From Hypholoma sublateritium FD-334 SS-4 (lineage: Eukaryota > Basidiomycota > Agaricomycetes > Agaricales > Strophariaceae): 64,000 nt of DNA. Made by a program: the position numbers and the translations under genes. This document shows, piece by piece, positions 45,817-57,300 of this stretch. Under the pieces are notes generated by a model. The model saw only the letters and a list, made by a program, of their open reading frames with translations. It was not told where the DNA came from and did no database searches. The stretch lies in NCBI GenBank assembly GCA_000827495.1, contig KN817608.1:91458-155457 (forward strand). Reading direction: 5' to 3'. The stretch's first letter is position 1. Each line of letters starts with the position of its first letter.

Positions 45817-47575
45817 CTATCCATCGCACCGCACACTTCCCAAGCCATCTCGGGGGACGAAGGGCCCCGAGAAGCCTCCCTGCCTCGCGGCCGCGCGTTC
45901 CCACAGCTTCCACGGCTCCTGCCCGTCGACCACCCGCGCACGCGCAAGACGGAATATCCACCCCTCGAGCCAATCGAGCGCGTGATGCGTGAGTATCACC
46001 ATCCCCGAGGCCAAATTGGAACACACGTCGTCCGCGTCCAGGAATTGCTTATTAGGGACGGGAAGGGACAGCGTGCGCGGAATGCTGCGGCAGCGCATGC
46101 GCTGCAGCCAGCTCACTCCGTCGTCGTTGTCGTCGCTCCCAGCAGAGGCGAATGTTGCGAGGAACAGCGCCCTATCTGAGACGCGGAATATATTTTCGGT
46201 GTAGCACCCTAAGAGCAGCGCATGCTGCGCAGACGGGCAGAGGAAGAGCGTGCTGAAAAACCGCGGGGAGGTGTAGGAGACCGTCAGCGCAGGCCCTTCC
46301 GCGGTCCCTTGCCCCGCCTTGAACATACGCCGTGCAACGTGCGGGTCCGCAGAAACCAGCTCCACGGCCGTCCCCGTCTCCTCCGCTCGTCGTGCGAGGA
46401 ACGCCTCGACCCTTCTACGCGCAAAACGCTCGATCAAGCCTTCTTCCAGCCACTTCACGCCCCCTGCAGGCGGGTCCGCACTCCACCCCTCCGCCGCGGG
46501 CTGCGGATCCGGGCGCAGGTACACGTCCAGCCGCTTCGCGTAGTGCAAGATCCCCGCGACGTATAGTATGCGCGGGAACGTGAGGAGAAGCGCAAAGGGG
46601 GCCTGGGCGAGCGCAACGAGCAACGAGCGGGCGGTGAGCGGCGTCGCGTGCGTCGGGCGGAGGAGCGCGGTGAGCTTGAGCGCGCCGCGCTGGGTCGGGT
46701 CGTCCGCTGATGCCGTGTATAGGTGCACGCGGACGGCGGGCTTGGGGGGTGGGGAGAAATCGGTGTCCCTGGCCATGGGCGGGTGAGTTGGGGATTTGAT
46801 AGAGACGGTGTAGAACCCCGAACGGTCGTTGAACGGTGAGACATGGAATTGGCGGCGGAACGTCCATTGATGGTCGTACCTACACGGAATAGGATCAGTA
46901 ACAGAACTGCATTTTTGAAGACGGCTATTACCCATTGGGGGCTGTTTCGTCTTCGTCACGGCCGGCTTCCAGGACATGGACATGACTTTCACCGAAGGTA
47001 TTATGGATCTCCAAAAGAAATGAGTTTCCAGTTTGAAAGCAGCACACAAAACTCACCTCCAAAACCGTCAGCCAGAACGCCCCATCCTTATCATAGCAGA
47101 AATACACCGTTAGCGGGTTGATCCCCTCAAACCCCAAGAAACTCGGCATCGTCATCATCCACGCGTCCAGCAGCCTCCCGCGCAAGTATCCCCGCCCAGC
47201 GAGGATACCCTCTAACTTCCCCCTGATAGACCATGCCCCAGGCGTGAGGTACGGAGCCGCCCGCAAGCCCGTAAGACTTCCCCAGCGGCGTCCGTATCCA
47301 AAGATCCACCCTCTTCTTCCCAGGTCGAGATGGCCGCGCTCCAGCGCTTCGAGCGAGACGAGCAGGGAGAGTGTGGGGTACCTGAACGCATGCTCTGCTT
47401 CTCGCGGGAGCAGGCGCGCATGGGTGACTTCATTGTGCAGCAGGTAACCCTGCCGCCTCCGCGTCGAACAGTCCTCCTTCGAGGTCTTCCATGTCGGCGC
47501 TTGTTTAGTATACAGGATTACTGATAAAGAGAGGCAGACGAGCGGTACGAGGGCGTCAAGGATCCCGAGTGGCAT
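45817..47575 (-). CDS. DUF1365 family protein
   Basis: The start at 47575 gives a hydrophobic helix (MPLGILDALVPLVCLSLSVI), likely a membrane anchor. Three exons read HNEVTHARLLPREAEHAFRY, YPTLSLLVSLEALE, FLGFEGINPLTVYFCYDKDG, then IHNTFGESHVHVLE, then QFHVSPFNDRSGFYTVSIKS, PTHATPLTARSLLVALAQAP and a second hydrophobic stretch FALLLTFPRILYVAGILHY. These are the hallmark blocks of DUF1365 (HxRLxP, FNPxxxYFCYD-like, F-VSPF). About 230 further residues with FLCPSAQHALLLGCYTENIF end at 45817. DUF1365 genes often sit with cyclopropane-fatty-acid-synthase-like genes in bacteria, so a lipid role is suspected but unproven. A degenerate copy of its 5' end lies at 51094-51490. Confidence 0.87.
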
Positions 47576-48277
47576 GTCTCTGTTTCTGGTCGATGTCGGT
47601 GGACAGGTGGCGGCACCTGGTCGCCTTAGCGTCGAGTAGGGCCGCCGTGGGGAGTATCGCTAGCAGGTATGTCATGATCGTGGGCTCGTCGGGGACGGTC
47701 GCGATCGCAGCACAACAATCGGTATTTGGCAAGTGCGTGCTTGCCAAATATATCTGCTGCGGCGCGGTCACGTGCATAAGTCGCTAAGAAGCGGGCGGTC
47801 TGCTGTCACGACTGGCGCTGTGTTTTGAGCAAGTTTTGAGACGTCCGCTAATGTCGATTCAACAACAAATCGTTCACCTAGACTTGGAATTTGGCATGCG
47901 CATCGCGGTCATGTAAAGAAAGCTTTCGCGTCGCGGTCGCGCCCACACGAGACTTAAATATGTCAAAAATTTCAACGGCCGCTCGGCATCAATGCTTCGT
48001 TTGGACGAACTTGGAGTGCACTCTGAACTCGACTTCCGCCTGCCAGTGATGCATATCACAGGCAGCTTACCATTACGAAACAAACAAGCGCATGTCAAGC
48101 TGCAGAATATACTTGAAATGCACAGCGCACTTGGGTGGGTGAGAGACGTACACTGCCTCGCTATATCCAAGCTTCTCTCGTTCTAAATCGGACAAGCTCT
48201 CACGAAGGCAGAGGGCGCTTATTAGGTTCTCATGGCTCTGAGCTCCTGCTTTCGACCATCGTTTTACCACCAGGCGC
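47576..48277. other. Divergent promoter region of the DUF1365 and LRR-like genes
   Basis: Head-to-head 5' flanks. The first ~200 bp next to DUF1365 are repeated, with divergence, at 51296-51490, including the segment GCGGTCACGTG with its CACGTG core. No gene is seen. Confidence 0.55.
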
Positions 48278-50611
48278 ATGGAATTCCAACCCATCCCCGC
48301 GGACGATATCATCCCTGATCTCAACACCGATTTTGAAAACCTGTCAACTATGTCCTCCCCAGCACCCAGCAGCTTCTCTTCCATCTCCGCCTCGTGCAAC
48401 GACGGCGGAGATGTCAACATAGATCCTGAGATCTCAAGTACCACCAGCATTGGTATGTCAAACTCGTTGTCCATCGGGGTATCCATTGTAACCATATCTG
48501 CTTTCACAGACTGCGCAGAAAAAGTGGAACCATTGCCCCTTCTGAAATCGTTTGTGCCCATCATCGAGGCGTTGCCGGGACTTCTCCTTGATGAAGACAA
48601 CACCTACGTCAGTGCCCAGAAAATTCATAGTGTCTCCGTCAACTTCGTCATTCTTACAATCAGCTTTCAGCATGTAGGCTCGCCTCTTCTGTGTGGGGAT
48701 CTCAAGGCGTTCACGTCCTATGCACGACGTGTCGAAGATTTGGTCCTCACTGACGTTGGGCGTGAAGAATATCCTCGAGTATCTCAAGATACCTTGAGCC
48801 GACTTGCATTGATCCAGGATCCCAAGAACCCGTTCCTGTCTTCGCTCAGACGTCTTCAACTAGTCGATGTCGACTCGGAACTGCTGTACCTCTGGCTCTG
48901 CATCACGCCTTCTCTCGAAACTCTCGAAGTAGGAGGAATACCACACACGCGCCAGATCTCCATCTCCAACTTCTTCGCTGAGCTCGTGGGCAGTGTGCCA
49001 CGCCTGGCAAACGTTACGCTGGGTCCCGGAAGACTGTCCGCCGGCGTTCTGCAGTCCTCGACGCGGTTCGTGCATCTTCGCCACCTTCGCATCATCGATG
49101 CGGCAGCGTCGCTCAACTTTGAGTTTTTGGTGGCCATTGCGGCCTTGCCAGAATTGGAACTATTCGACATCGACGCGCGGACCGTCAAATACACTCCTCA
49201 TTCTCCTCCCGTGGCTGTTTCCACGGACGCTATGGCAAAAGAAAACGAAGGCTCGCCCGATATCGAGGACACTACCGGCGAAATACTAGAAGAGGCTCCT
49301 TTTCCCCGCCTCAAAACGTTGACCGTCGTAAGCGACGTTCTGCTTATACACAACCTGCTCCACCGCCTTCTTCCTCGGGGAATCGAACAGGTATCGCTGA
49401 CGTTGGTTCGTGGGGGCTTCCTTCCGATCCCGGCGCACTGGAACCTGATACCGCCCAGTGAATCATCTGAACCGACGGCTGACACGGAGATCCTTGTTGA
49501 AGGAGTGGTGCATATTGAGCATAGTGCTGATGCGACGGCACTCGCGCCTCCTTTGACCCACCCACTCTTGGGCTCTTCCGAACAGGCTGTTGACGATTCT
49601 TTGACTTACGTAGTTCCGTATCACACCTTTGACTCGTGGGGTGAAATGATCGTATGTCCAGGGGATCGCGCACCGAATAGCCATCATATGTGCACTGAAT
49701 GCACAAAAAAGCGAAGACTGGAAATCAAAAAGGCGAAAAAGAAGAAAGGCAAACTACCAACGAAGGAGCAGCAGCCGGAACAGGAACCCCCCGAGGAGCA
49801 GCAACGCCTCGAGGAACAACAGCCGCGACTCGAGGAAATACAGCACGACGCACAGCTGCTACTCGATGCTGAAAGGGAATCAGTGTCCAATGTCCTCCTT
49901 CAGTGTGCCCATTTCGCATCGGCGATAGAACGCATCCTGGAGCATGCAAAGCCGCGCACAATCCATATCACCCATGTAGATGCGCCATCTTCGGCGCCGA
50001 CCCCCCAGACGGCTCTTTCCCCCCCTGATCTTCCACCAGCCACGCTCCGCAAGCTGTTATCTTTCCCAAGCCTCGAAAAGCTCGATATTAAGGACTGGGC
50101 TCTGACATCCGTCGACGAGGCGCTCCTTAATTTACCCAGCCCGTCGGAAACGCCAATGTCTATGCAGGTCTTGCACCTTCCCACTGAGGAATCTCTGAAC
50201 TCGGGGGTCGCCCTGTCAACACTCACCTCGGTATCCCAGAACTATCCGCGCCTCCTCGACTTCCAGACTCGGGTTGTTCACTGCGTCGGCGCGTACAACC
50301 TGGAAGCGAGCACCACCACCCACCACTTGAAGGTGCTGTCCCTGGGCGGAGATGCTCCGAGCTCTGTGACGGATAAGATGACAATTGCTCCGTACATTTG
50401 CTTCCTTTTCCCGCACCTGGACCGCATTGTGGCACATAACGGACACGATGCTGAAGGTTGGAAATCTATTCACGAGCTTGTCAAGATGTGCCAGAAGGTA
50501 CGGGACACCGCCGAGAGGAACCTTTTGTTGAAGAACAAACCCCAGAAAGGAGGAACTCGACATTCGGGGAAAGGAGTACGTGAGTATGTACAACTGCTGC
50601 CGGCAATCTAG
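48278..50611 (+). CDS. Large single-exon LRR-like protein (F-box family type), unknown function
   Basis: This is an uninterrupted frame of 777 residues starting MEFQPIPADDIIPDLNTDFE. The middle and C-terminal parts carry irregular leucine-rich segments (FLSSLRRLQLVDVDSELLYL, WLCITPSLETLEVGGI, FVHLRHLRIIDAAASLNFEF, FPRLKTLTVVSDVLLIHNLL, FPSLEKLDIKDWALTSVDEA). These resemble the LRR arms of the large F-box family in mushroom-forming fungi. I see no F-box at the N-terminus, so it is either lost or in an unseen upstream exon. A Lys-rich cluster (KKRRLEIKKAKKKKGKLP) followed by a Gln/Glu repeat (KEQQPEQEPPEEQQRLEEQQ) interrupts the repeats. A role as a ubiquitin-ligase receptor is inferred only from resemblance. 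Confidence 0.75.
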   Translation: MEFQPIPADDIIPDLNTDFENLSTMSSPAPSSFSSISASCNDGGDVNIDPEISSTTSIGMSNSLSIGVSIVTISAFTDCAEKVEPLPLLKSFVPIIEALPGLLLDEDNTYVSAQKIHSVSVNFVILTISFQHVGSPLLCGDLKAFTSYARRVEDLVLTDVGREEYPRVSQDTLSRLALIQDPKNPFLSSLRRLQLVDVDSELLYLWLCITPSLETLEVGGIPHTRQISISNFFAELVGSVPRLANVTLGPGRLSAGVLQSSTRFVHLRHLRIIDAAASLNFEFLVAIAALPELELFDIDARTVKYTPHSPPVAVSTDAMAKENEGSPDIEDTTGEILEEAPFPRLKTLTVVSDVLLIHNLLHRLLPRGIEQVSLTLVRGGFLPIPAHWNLIPPSESSEPTADTEILVEGVVHIEHSADATALAPPLTHPLLGSSEQAVDDSLTYVVPYHTFDSWGEMIVCPGDRAPNSHHMCTECTKKRRLEIKKAKKKKGKLPTKEQQPEQEPPEEQQRLEEQQPRLEEIQHDAQLLLDAERESVSNVLLQCAHFASAIERILEHAKPRTIHITHVDAPSSAPTPQTALSPPDLPPATLRKLLSFPSLEKLDIKDWALTSVDEALLNLPSPSETPMSMQVLHLPTEESLNSGVALSTLTSVSQNYPRLLDFQTRVVHCVGAYNLEASTTTHHLKVLSLGGDAPSSVTDKMTIAPYICFLFPHLDRIVAHNGHDAEGWKSIHELVKMCQKVRDTAERNLLLKNKPQKGGTRHSGKGVREYVQLLPAI

Positions 50612-51093
50612 TAGTTCTAAGCCTACGGCGATTCCCTTTGTATCCTCGACTCAGACAGTCACGTCGTGCACTATTGTACCGCGGTTATGGGATATACCAA
50701 CCAAACTAATCTGAAATAAATATACTGGGTATGAATCCGGTATGAATGGAGTACTGGGACAAGTGGGCGCTGACCTAGAGAACGAGAGGGTGATGAAAAC
50801 TGATAATATAACCTTCTCCGCTGCCATGTCCGGGCCTGTTTCGACATCTACAAGTGACCGAGAGACATCTGTTGTCTTCGACTCTAGATCCGGACATGCT
50901 GGGCCTTATTCATAGTGAGCAAGTTCATTTGAGAATTTTTCCAGATAGCATCTCCTCGTGGCCATGACTGACGATTTGCTTTAAACGTCCTGAAGCTCGC
51001 TTAGTATAGGCCAATGTCAATGCCAGAATAAATCGCACCCAGAGATGAATGAATAACCGGAGGATGAGCAAACACTGTTAGGAGGACCAACCA
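50612..51093. other. Intergenic, no gene seen
   Basis: This is the 3' flank of the LRR-like gene up to the point where similarity to DUF1365 stops abruptly at about 51094. Confidence 0.45.
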
Positions 51094-51295
51094 TTGGGGA
51101 GCAGGCGCGTCTGGGTGACCTCGTTGTGCAGCAGGCATCCATGCGGCCTCCGCTTCGATGGATCGACCTTCAAGTTCTTTTGCGTCTGACTCTGCGGGCG
51201 TTTTGCGGGCGTTTATACAGAAATAAGCAGGGAGAGGGAAAGGCAGACGAGCAGCGCGAGGGCAAAACGAGGGCGTCAATGAACCCGAGCGGCAT
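51094..51295 (-). pseudogene. Truncated copy of the DUF1365 gene 5' end
   Basis: The minus strand from 51295 reads MPLGFIDALV, matching MPLGILDALV of the intact gene at 47575. A frame change then leads to LLVCLSLSLL, and an in-frame TAA follows. After the stop the matching frame continues with HGCLLHNEVTQTRLLP (intact gene: QGYLLHNEVTHARLLP), then similarity ends. The upstream flank to about 51490 also matches the DUF1365 promoter. This is a partial duplication with a frameshift, a stop and no downstream exons, so it is non-functional. Confidence 0.85.
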
Positions 51296-51581
51296 GTTTC
51301 TGTTTCTGTTCGATGGAAAAATGGCGGCGTGTGGTCGCCTGAGTGTCGAGTCGTGCGGCCATGAAGAGAATCGCCAAAGAATCACTATGTCATGATCACC
51401 GTCTCGTCGAACTGTGGCAGTCGTGGTATTTTTTTGGCAAGCACGTCGCGGCCAAATATAGGTCGCGTCTGAATCGCGGTCACGTGTATCTGTTGGCTTT
51501 CCTGCCTCAAAGCCTCCGACATGGCAAAAGTTAACTTCGCTATTCTTACCACTGTATGCGTCTGAGCCAGACCACGCACCC

Positions 51582-54040
51582 ATGAACGCGGCACCCCTCC
51601 TTCCGACGAAGGCGGTCCTTGCCACGCCCCTCAACGTTGAAGAGAGTCGCGCGCAGCGCCAGCAGCGCTCACAGGCACGGTTTCGCGACCGCGGCGGGTG
51701 CGTAGTGCCTCCACATTCAACCAACCAAGCTGACCACCTCTATCTATACTACCACAGTATATTCGTCCCCTCGAGCCGGAACACCCTAGCGGACATTCTC
51801 CTCGGGAAGGCGCCGCCGCTGACGAAGCCGCGACCGCGGCGCAGCGTGTCGGCATCGCCGCTCGGCCACCTGCAGAAGGGCGCCTCGGGTACGCGGCTGC
51901 ACCGCATATCCTCGCCGACGAAGCAGCGGACGCCTGCAAGCGCAAGGAGGGGGTCGCGCAGCCCGCAGAAGCAGAAGCAGACACAGCGTCGAGGGTCTGC
52001 ACTGGGTGCCGCGGAGAAGGTGGCGGACGCTGGTGCGTGGCTCGGAATGTTGGGGGTGTCTGTATTTGAACTTATGTATTGTCCTTGTCCTGATCAGAAC
52101 CAGAGCCGTCGAAGGCGACGGCAAGCGTAGTGAAGGGGAAGGCAAAAGGTGCGTTGCTCAGTTCGGTTGTCAATTCATGCATGAGTATCAATTCCGTTGC
52201 AGCTATTTCGAAACCTGTAACTCAAACGGCCAAACCAAAATCGGCAAAGAAATCCAAATCCACCAGACATCCTGGTGACGATGAAGTAATCAGCGAGGCT
52301 GAAAACCCTCCATCTAAATCTAAGCCAAAACCAAAACCGAGGAGGAAATCGGAAAAATTCAAACCATTGCCCGAACCAGTTGGACTCAACGAACACGATG
52401 TCATTGTCCCCGCGTCTTCAAAAGCTAAAGCCAAAGGGAAATCGACCCCCAAGGCAAAACCCCCAAAAGCCACCACTAAGCATCTAGGTAGACATATTCC
52501 TAATGATGTTACCCACATACCGACATCTGCCTACTATACAGACGAACCAGTGGTTATTTCCAAATCCAAGTCGAAACTTAGCAAGCCCTCCGCCCAGTCC
52601 GCCCAAACCACAGCACCAACGCACCCTACATCCCTCTCCACATCCTCCTCCTCCAAGGCCTCCACCAGCCGTACCCGGCGCCGCCGCTCAAATCAAAATG
52701 ACTTGTACTCCGGCGCGTCGGAGGACGAGTATGCCCCCCCGGCGTCGAAGCCCAAGGCCAGGCCCCGGAAAGCGCCGTCTGGCTCAAGCAAACCGGCAGC
52801 AAAAGCGCCGGGTAGACCGCCGCCACAAGCGGGGCCTAGTAAGCTTGCTGATATTATGGAAGAAGATGAGGAGGAGGAAGAGGTCCCGCCGCCACCACGC
52901 ATCTCTGCTGCGCATGCTAAGGCACCGAAGAAGCAGTCCAGTTCGACTTCGGCTCAGGCTAAAGGCAAGAAACGGCCCGCGCTATCTGAGGACGAAGACG
53001 ACGACCCGCCCTCTCCGCCGGCGAAGCGCGCCAGACCGAACGTGGACAAAGACACTGCGGATAAACCAACCGCGAAATCGCGGGCGGCGCCGAAAGACAT
53101 GGCAGTAGGAAAGACCAAGGCATCTGCATCGCGGCCGAGCAACCAGCCTGCTTCGAATTCGGCGAAAGGCAGGAGGCAACCTGTGCACGAGGAGGAGGAG
53201 GAGGAGGCGCCTCGGCCGCCCGTCAAGGCTGCGGACAAAGGCATTGGTGATAAATCGTCTGCGAAATCGAAAGCTACGCTCAAGAATCCGAAGGCGCCGG
53301 CGACTCAGCCGAGGAACCAGCCCAGTTCGACTTCAGCGAAAGGCAAGGGACGGCGCGCTCATGACGATGATGACGACGATGAGGAGGATGAAGCGCCCAA
53401 GCCGCTCGCGAAGCGCGCTAAGGCGCCTGTGGACAAGGACGCTGCTGATAAACCAGCTGCTAAACATCGCGAGCGTGCGCGCGAAGAGGATGTTGTACCA
53501 GACAAACCAGCGACGAAGCCCCGCGCAAAACTAAAGGACGCTGTGCCCGACAAAGTAGCGACGGGCAAGAAGCGCTATCGCGAGCATGACGAGGAGTCTT
53601 TACCAGATGAAGTCGAGGCGAAGCCGACGAAGCGGAAGAAAATGGTGCCAGATCCAGAGAAAGAAACAGCCCCCGAACCACCCGCGAAGACGCGGAGGAA
53701 AGGGCCCAAGGCACCCTCAAAGGCGGCCTCTAGGGCGAAGAAACCGCCGAGTAAGGCGAAAGCGGCACAAGCAGCGTACGCATATTTCACTATGAATTAT
53801 GATTGTGGCAATTGTTGACCCATATATGCCAACAGGCAAAAAGAAAATGTCTCTTCGACAAATCAACCTGCGGTACGAGCTTTGTGTCCATTGCACGAGA
53901 GAGAGGGCTGCTGAACTTAGCTTATACAGATCGCCCCCAGACGGGGGCCACCAAAAAGCGTCCTTCAGCGCCTGAAAGCGCGGGACGCCCAACCTGAAGT
54001 AGTCGACAACGACCCAGATCCTATTGACTTCCTATCGTAA
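51582..54040 (+). CDS. Basic/acidic repeat protein with KEN-like motif, unknown function
   Basis: I model six or seven exons. Exon 1 starts MNAAPLLPTKAVLATPLNVE and joins in phase to GIFVPSSRNTLADILLGKAP. A long first basic part (RRSVSASPLGHLQKGASGTR) ends at 52032. An 18-nt microexon (52131-52148) joins VADAV-KGKAK-AISKPVTQ. The main exon is Lys/Ala/Pro-rich and carries at least three ~65-70-residue imperfect repeats of the form S-TSAKGKxR, acidic run, APKP-AKRAK, VDKDAADKPAAK. Two further 57-60 bp introns (53776-53835, 53873-53929) bring in QKENVSSTNQPA (a KEN-box-like motif) and a conserved-looking C-terminus KSVLQRLKARDAQPEV then DPIDFLS, stopping at 54040. Without these introns the frame stops at 53818. 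The composition suggests a nuclear chromatin- or spindle-associated protein; I do not recognise the family. Confidence 0.72.
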
Positions 54041-54395
54041 TCTTGCGCTTTTCTACGCATCGTAGCCTATTTCATCTCCCGTCATCTACCGCATTATTTA
54101 CAACAATCAACAGCACAATATCACATCCCTTGCATGGTACATTTTCATTGTTTTCTTTTTGTATATGTAACTATCGACTATAATTTAATTGTTGCTAAGT
54201 ATCCGACGATGTTCCAAAAACGAGCGCTTACTCTGCAATAGATTCCACATTGGCTGCGCATTAGACAGACAGTTATACTGATAACACAAAGGGTATTGAT
54301 ATAACACGGATAACAATAGAGCAACCTGTTCGCGGCGTCTTTTAATTTAAATAAGTAAGTGACTGGAATGAAGTACAAGGAAATTTTTGCCAGTG

Positions 54396-57300
54396 TCAAT
54401 GGATGTCCATCGGGTGTCGTCGGCGTGGATCCGATGTGGAGAAATGCACTTCATCCACATCCATGGAGTCTTCGCCCTCCACGTACGGGTCGGCCGCCCG
54501 CGGCGGGATCTTCGGCGGAAGCATCGTACTTGAGCTGTCCCTCGACGGGCCAGCGTGCGGGTATGCCTGCGTTTTATGTGCGTCGTCGTCCTCGTCGTCT
54601 TCGTCGTCGTCCTCATCCCCGTGTTCGCTGTCCGAGTGCAGCTCCATGCCCATCGCCTCCTCGACCGACATCGGGTTGCCGTGCGTCCGGCTGTCGCCGC
54701 CGTCGTTCGAGCTCGGCGTCGCCATCGACGTCGACGGCGTGTTGTTCGCGGTCGACGTGGATGCGGACATCCGCGTCGATGCCGAGCCGTGTGGGCGCCG
54801 ACCCGACTTCTCTATCTTGCGCAGGACCTTGGCAATGTACTCCTTCGCGAACTTCTTGATCTTGCCCTCCTTCTCCTCCGAGAGGCTGTCCAACTTCCCG
54901 TCGCGGTAGCTGGACGACTTTTTCTCCTTGTCCGTGATGATTTGCGTGAGCTGACGCAAAGCAGGCATCAGCGTTCTTACACAATTACTAGAAAAAGCAA
55001 CGATTCTCACCTCTTTCGCATGTTGCTTGAACAGATCGCGGTCGAATTGCTTTGAGTACTTGGACATGCACTTCACAACCACCGCGCCGACGAGTTTCAT
55101 CAGTCGCTTCTCCTTGTTCTTTTCCTTCTCCTCAGGCGTCAACGTCTTCTTCAGCGCCGCGCGCTCCTTCCTCCGCTCAGCCTTCTCTGCCGCCTCCTCA
55201 GCTAGCTTCTTAGCCTCCAGCGCGGCCACGGCCGCGGCAGCCTCCTCCTCAGCTGCCTTCGCAGCTACCTGTGCGATGAGCGCCTTAGCCGACGCCTCCT
55301 GCACGCGGCGAGCTTCCGCCAGCTCTGACTGGTGCCGAAAGAATGCGTCAAGGCGCGCCTGGTTCTCCTCCAATTTTTCCCTCGGGATATAATCCTCTGA
55401 GTACGCAATGGGTTGTTCTTGCACCCGCCGCTGCTTCCGGCGAGAGTACCCGAACCCGAAGTCCTCAACTTCGGTCCTCTTCAGGACCGTGCGCGGGAGG
55501 TGCGTGGTGATGATTGGCGGGCTCTTCGGGCGGTGGTCCCAGGTTCTCTCCCATAGTCCAGGTGAGGCTGGCTGCAACGCTGTCAGCGTTTTCGTCGCTG
55601 TAGGGAATACATATGACATACTGGCGCCGTCCGCTTCGGTATGCGGTTGTATATGGGCAATGTTTCCCAGTGATCCAGTAGCTGAACGATTGGAGGTCAA
55701 TAAACTGAGAGGCCAGGGTGCTGTGGCTAACGCACCGATTGAGCTAAATTCTTAATTGTCTCGTTTTCGAGAGCAGCACATGCCTCGACAGGGACGTGGA
55801 CCTTTGAATCTTGCACCTTATTTCGATTCAACAACGGCCAGGTCTTCATGCATTGGAGCGCCTGTCATATTTCTGGTCAGTATATCACGGCGAGTTAACA
55901 TGCAATTTGGACAGACCAGCGAGATCAGTTCCATGTCGCCTGCATAATCTTCGAGTACGTTCGTCATCAAGCTATACCCACGTAATCGCATTATTTGACG
56001 CAAAGCTGCCTGATCCTCAGTGATCTGATAGGCCACAATGGTATGTCAGGTGGCGAGCGATAAATAGACAAGTCACGACGTACTTTGATCCTAGTGAGCA
56101 GTTTCGAAAGGACTTTGCGGCTCGTGGTCTGACGAACGGCCTGCACAACCTTGGGCACTTCCTTCTCGACGATGGCTTTCATAGTCGGCTGGACGGCATG
56201 TTAATTTTGGAGATGTGGTAAGTAAGGAAAGGCTAACCATGAAATCGGGATCGTCAATCTTCTTCCCCCTCTTCTTCTTTGTGCCCTTAAGTTCCATAAG
56301 ATCGTCTTCATCAGTAATCCCAAGGGCGTCAAGATATAGGTCGTCCATAGTCGCGATGTCGGTTTGGGTCTTGCCGCCAATGTACCCCACACACATGGGT
56401 TCCCCGCAGAAACATTCCTGGGCTTGGTGGCTACATAGAACGGCGCCGTCAGGAAGGCACTGTACAACTGCCAAAAGGGGGAACATACCCATATCGATCA
56501 ACGTTATAGTTGAAGGTTAACTCTTCGTGTTTCTTTATATCCCTCTTCGCGAATATGCCCATCCGAACATGGATGCCAATGGTCCATTTTGCGACATAGC
56601 AGTTTGGGTTGCAGCTGTGGTTGGCAAATCGCCCTATGCCGCCAGACTTTGTGGCATCGATGAACTTGGCGAGGCGTGAGTAATGTCAGACCTCAGCAGC
56701 GTGAGTAACAGGACGCACCTCGTCCTTCTGCAGCATCATGAAGTAGAAATGCCGGATGCCCTCTTCCGCGTAGTCGCGCATGCGTTTCTTGAATGAGACC
56801 GGATTGACAACGTCACCGACGTATTCGTAGATAAAGGAGTCTCTGCATAGAAATGTTACAGTCGATGGGGAAGTCAGGTTAGACGGCACCAACCTAGGTA
56901 AATCCTCTTCCGCCCGTAAACCATATCCTTTCTTCTCTGTTAAGACGATTTCAATGTTGGAGTATTGTTTCCGTTGAAACCTGTATTGAGTGATGTCAGA
57001 CTTCACGCAAACTCGGAAAAATGACGATCTTACCTCTGGTTCTGGCAATAATTCCGACAACGGCAATCGTCCTCAAGACATTCGACCTGGGTTAGTCTGT
57101 TAATGCAGTCGGAGTATGGTCCGCATGCGTCGTCCGCGCTGTCAACACCTGCAAGGACACGTAAGACAAATCTGCACAGCGCCACACCTCACAGCTACCC
57201 GCAAAGCTGCCCAATTACGGGCTTCGGGTTCTACTATCTACAAGGAGAGCACATATCGGAGCAGGATTAGTACGAACCATGCTCGTAGGTGCAGTCGCAC

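Noticed and set aside
53776..53818. Stop at 53818 as the end of the repeat protein
   Set aside because: A 60-bp GT-AG intron in the correct phase, followed by another of 57 bp, gives a more conserved-looking C-terminus. The unspliced tail YAYFTMNYDCGNC looks like intron sequence.
55710..55760. tRNA A-box-like sequence TTAGCTCAATCGG on the minus strand
   Set aside because: It encodes NLAQSV of SET2 (after [11 protein letters not shown]), there is no T arm or B box at the right distance, and no acceptor pairing.
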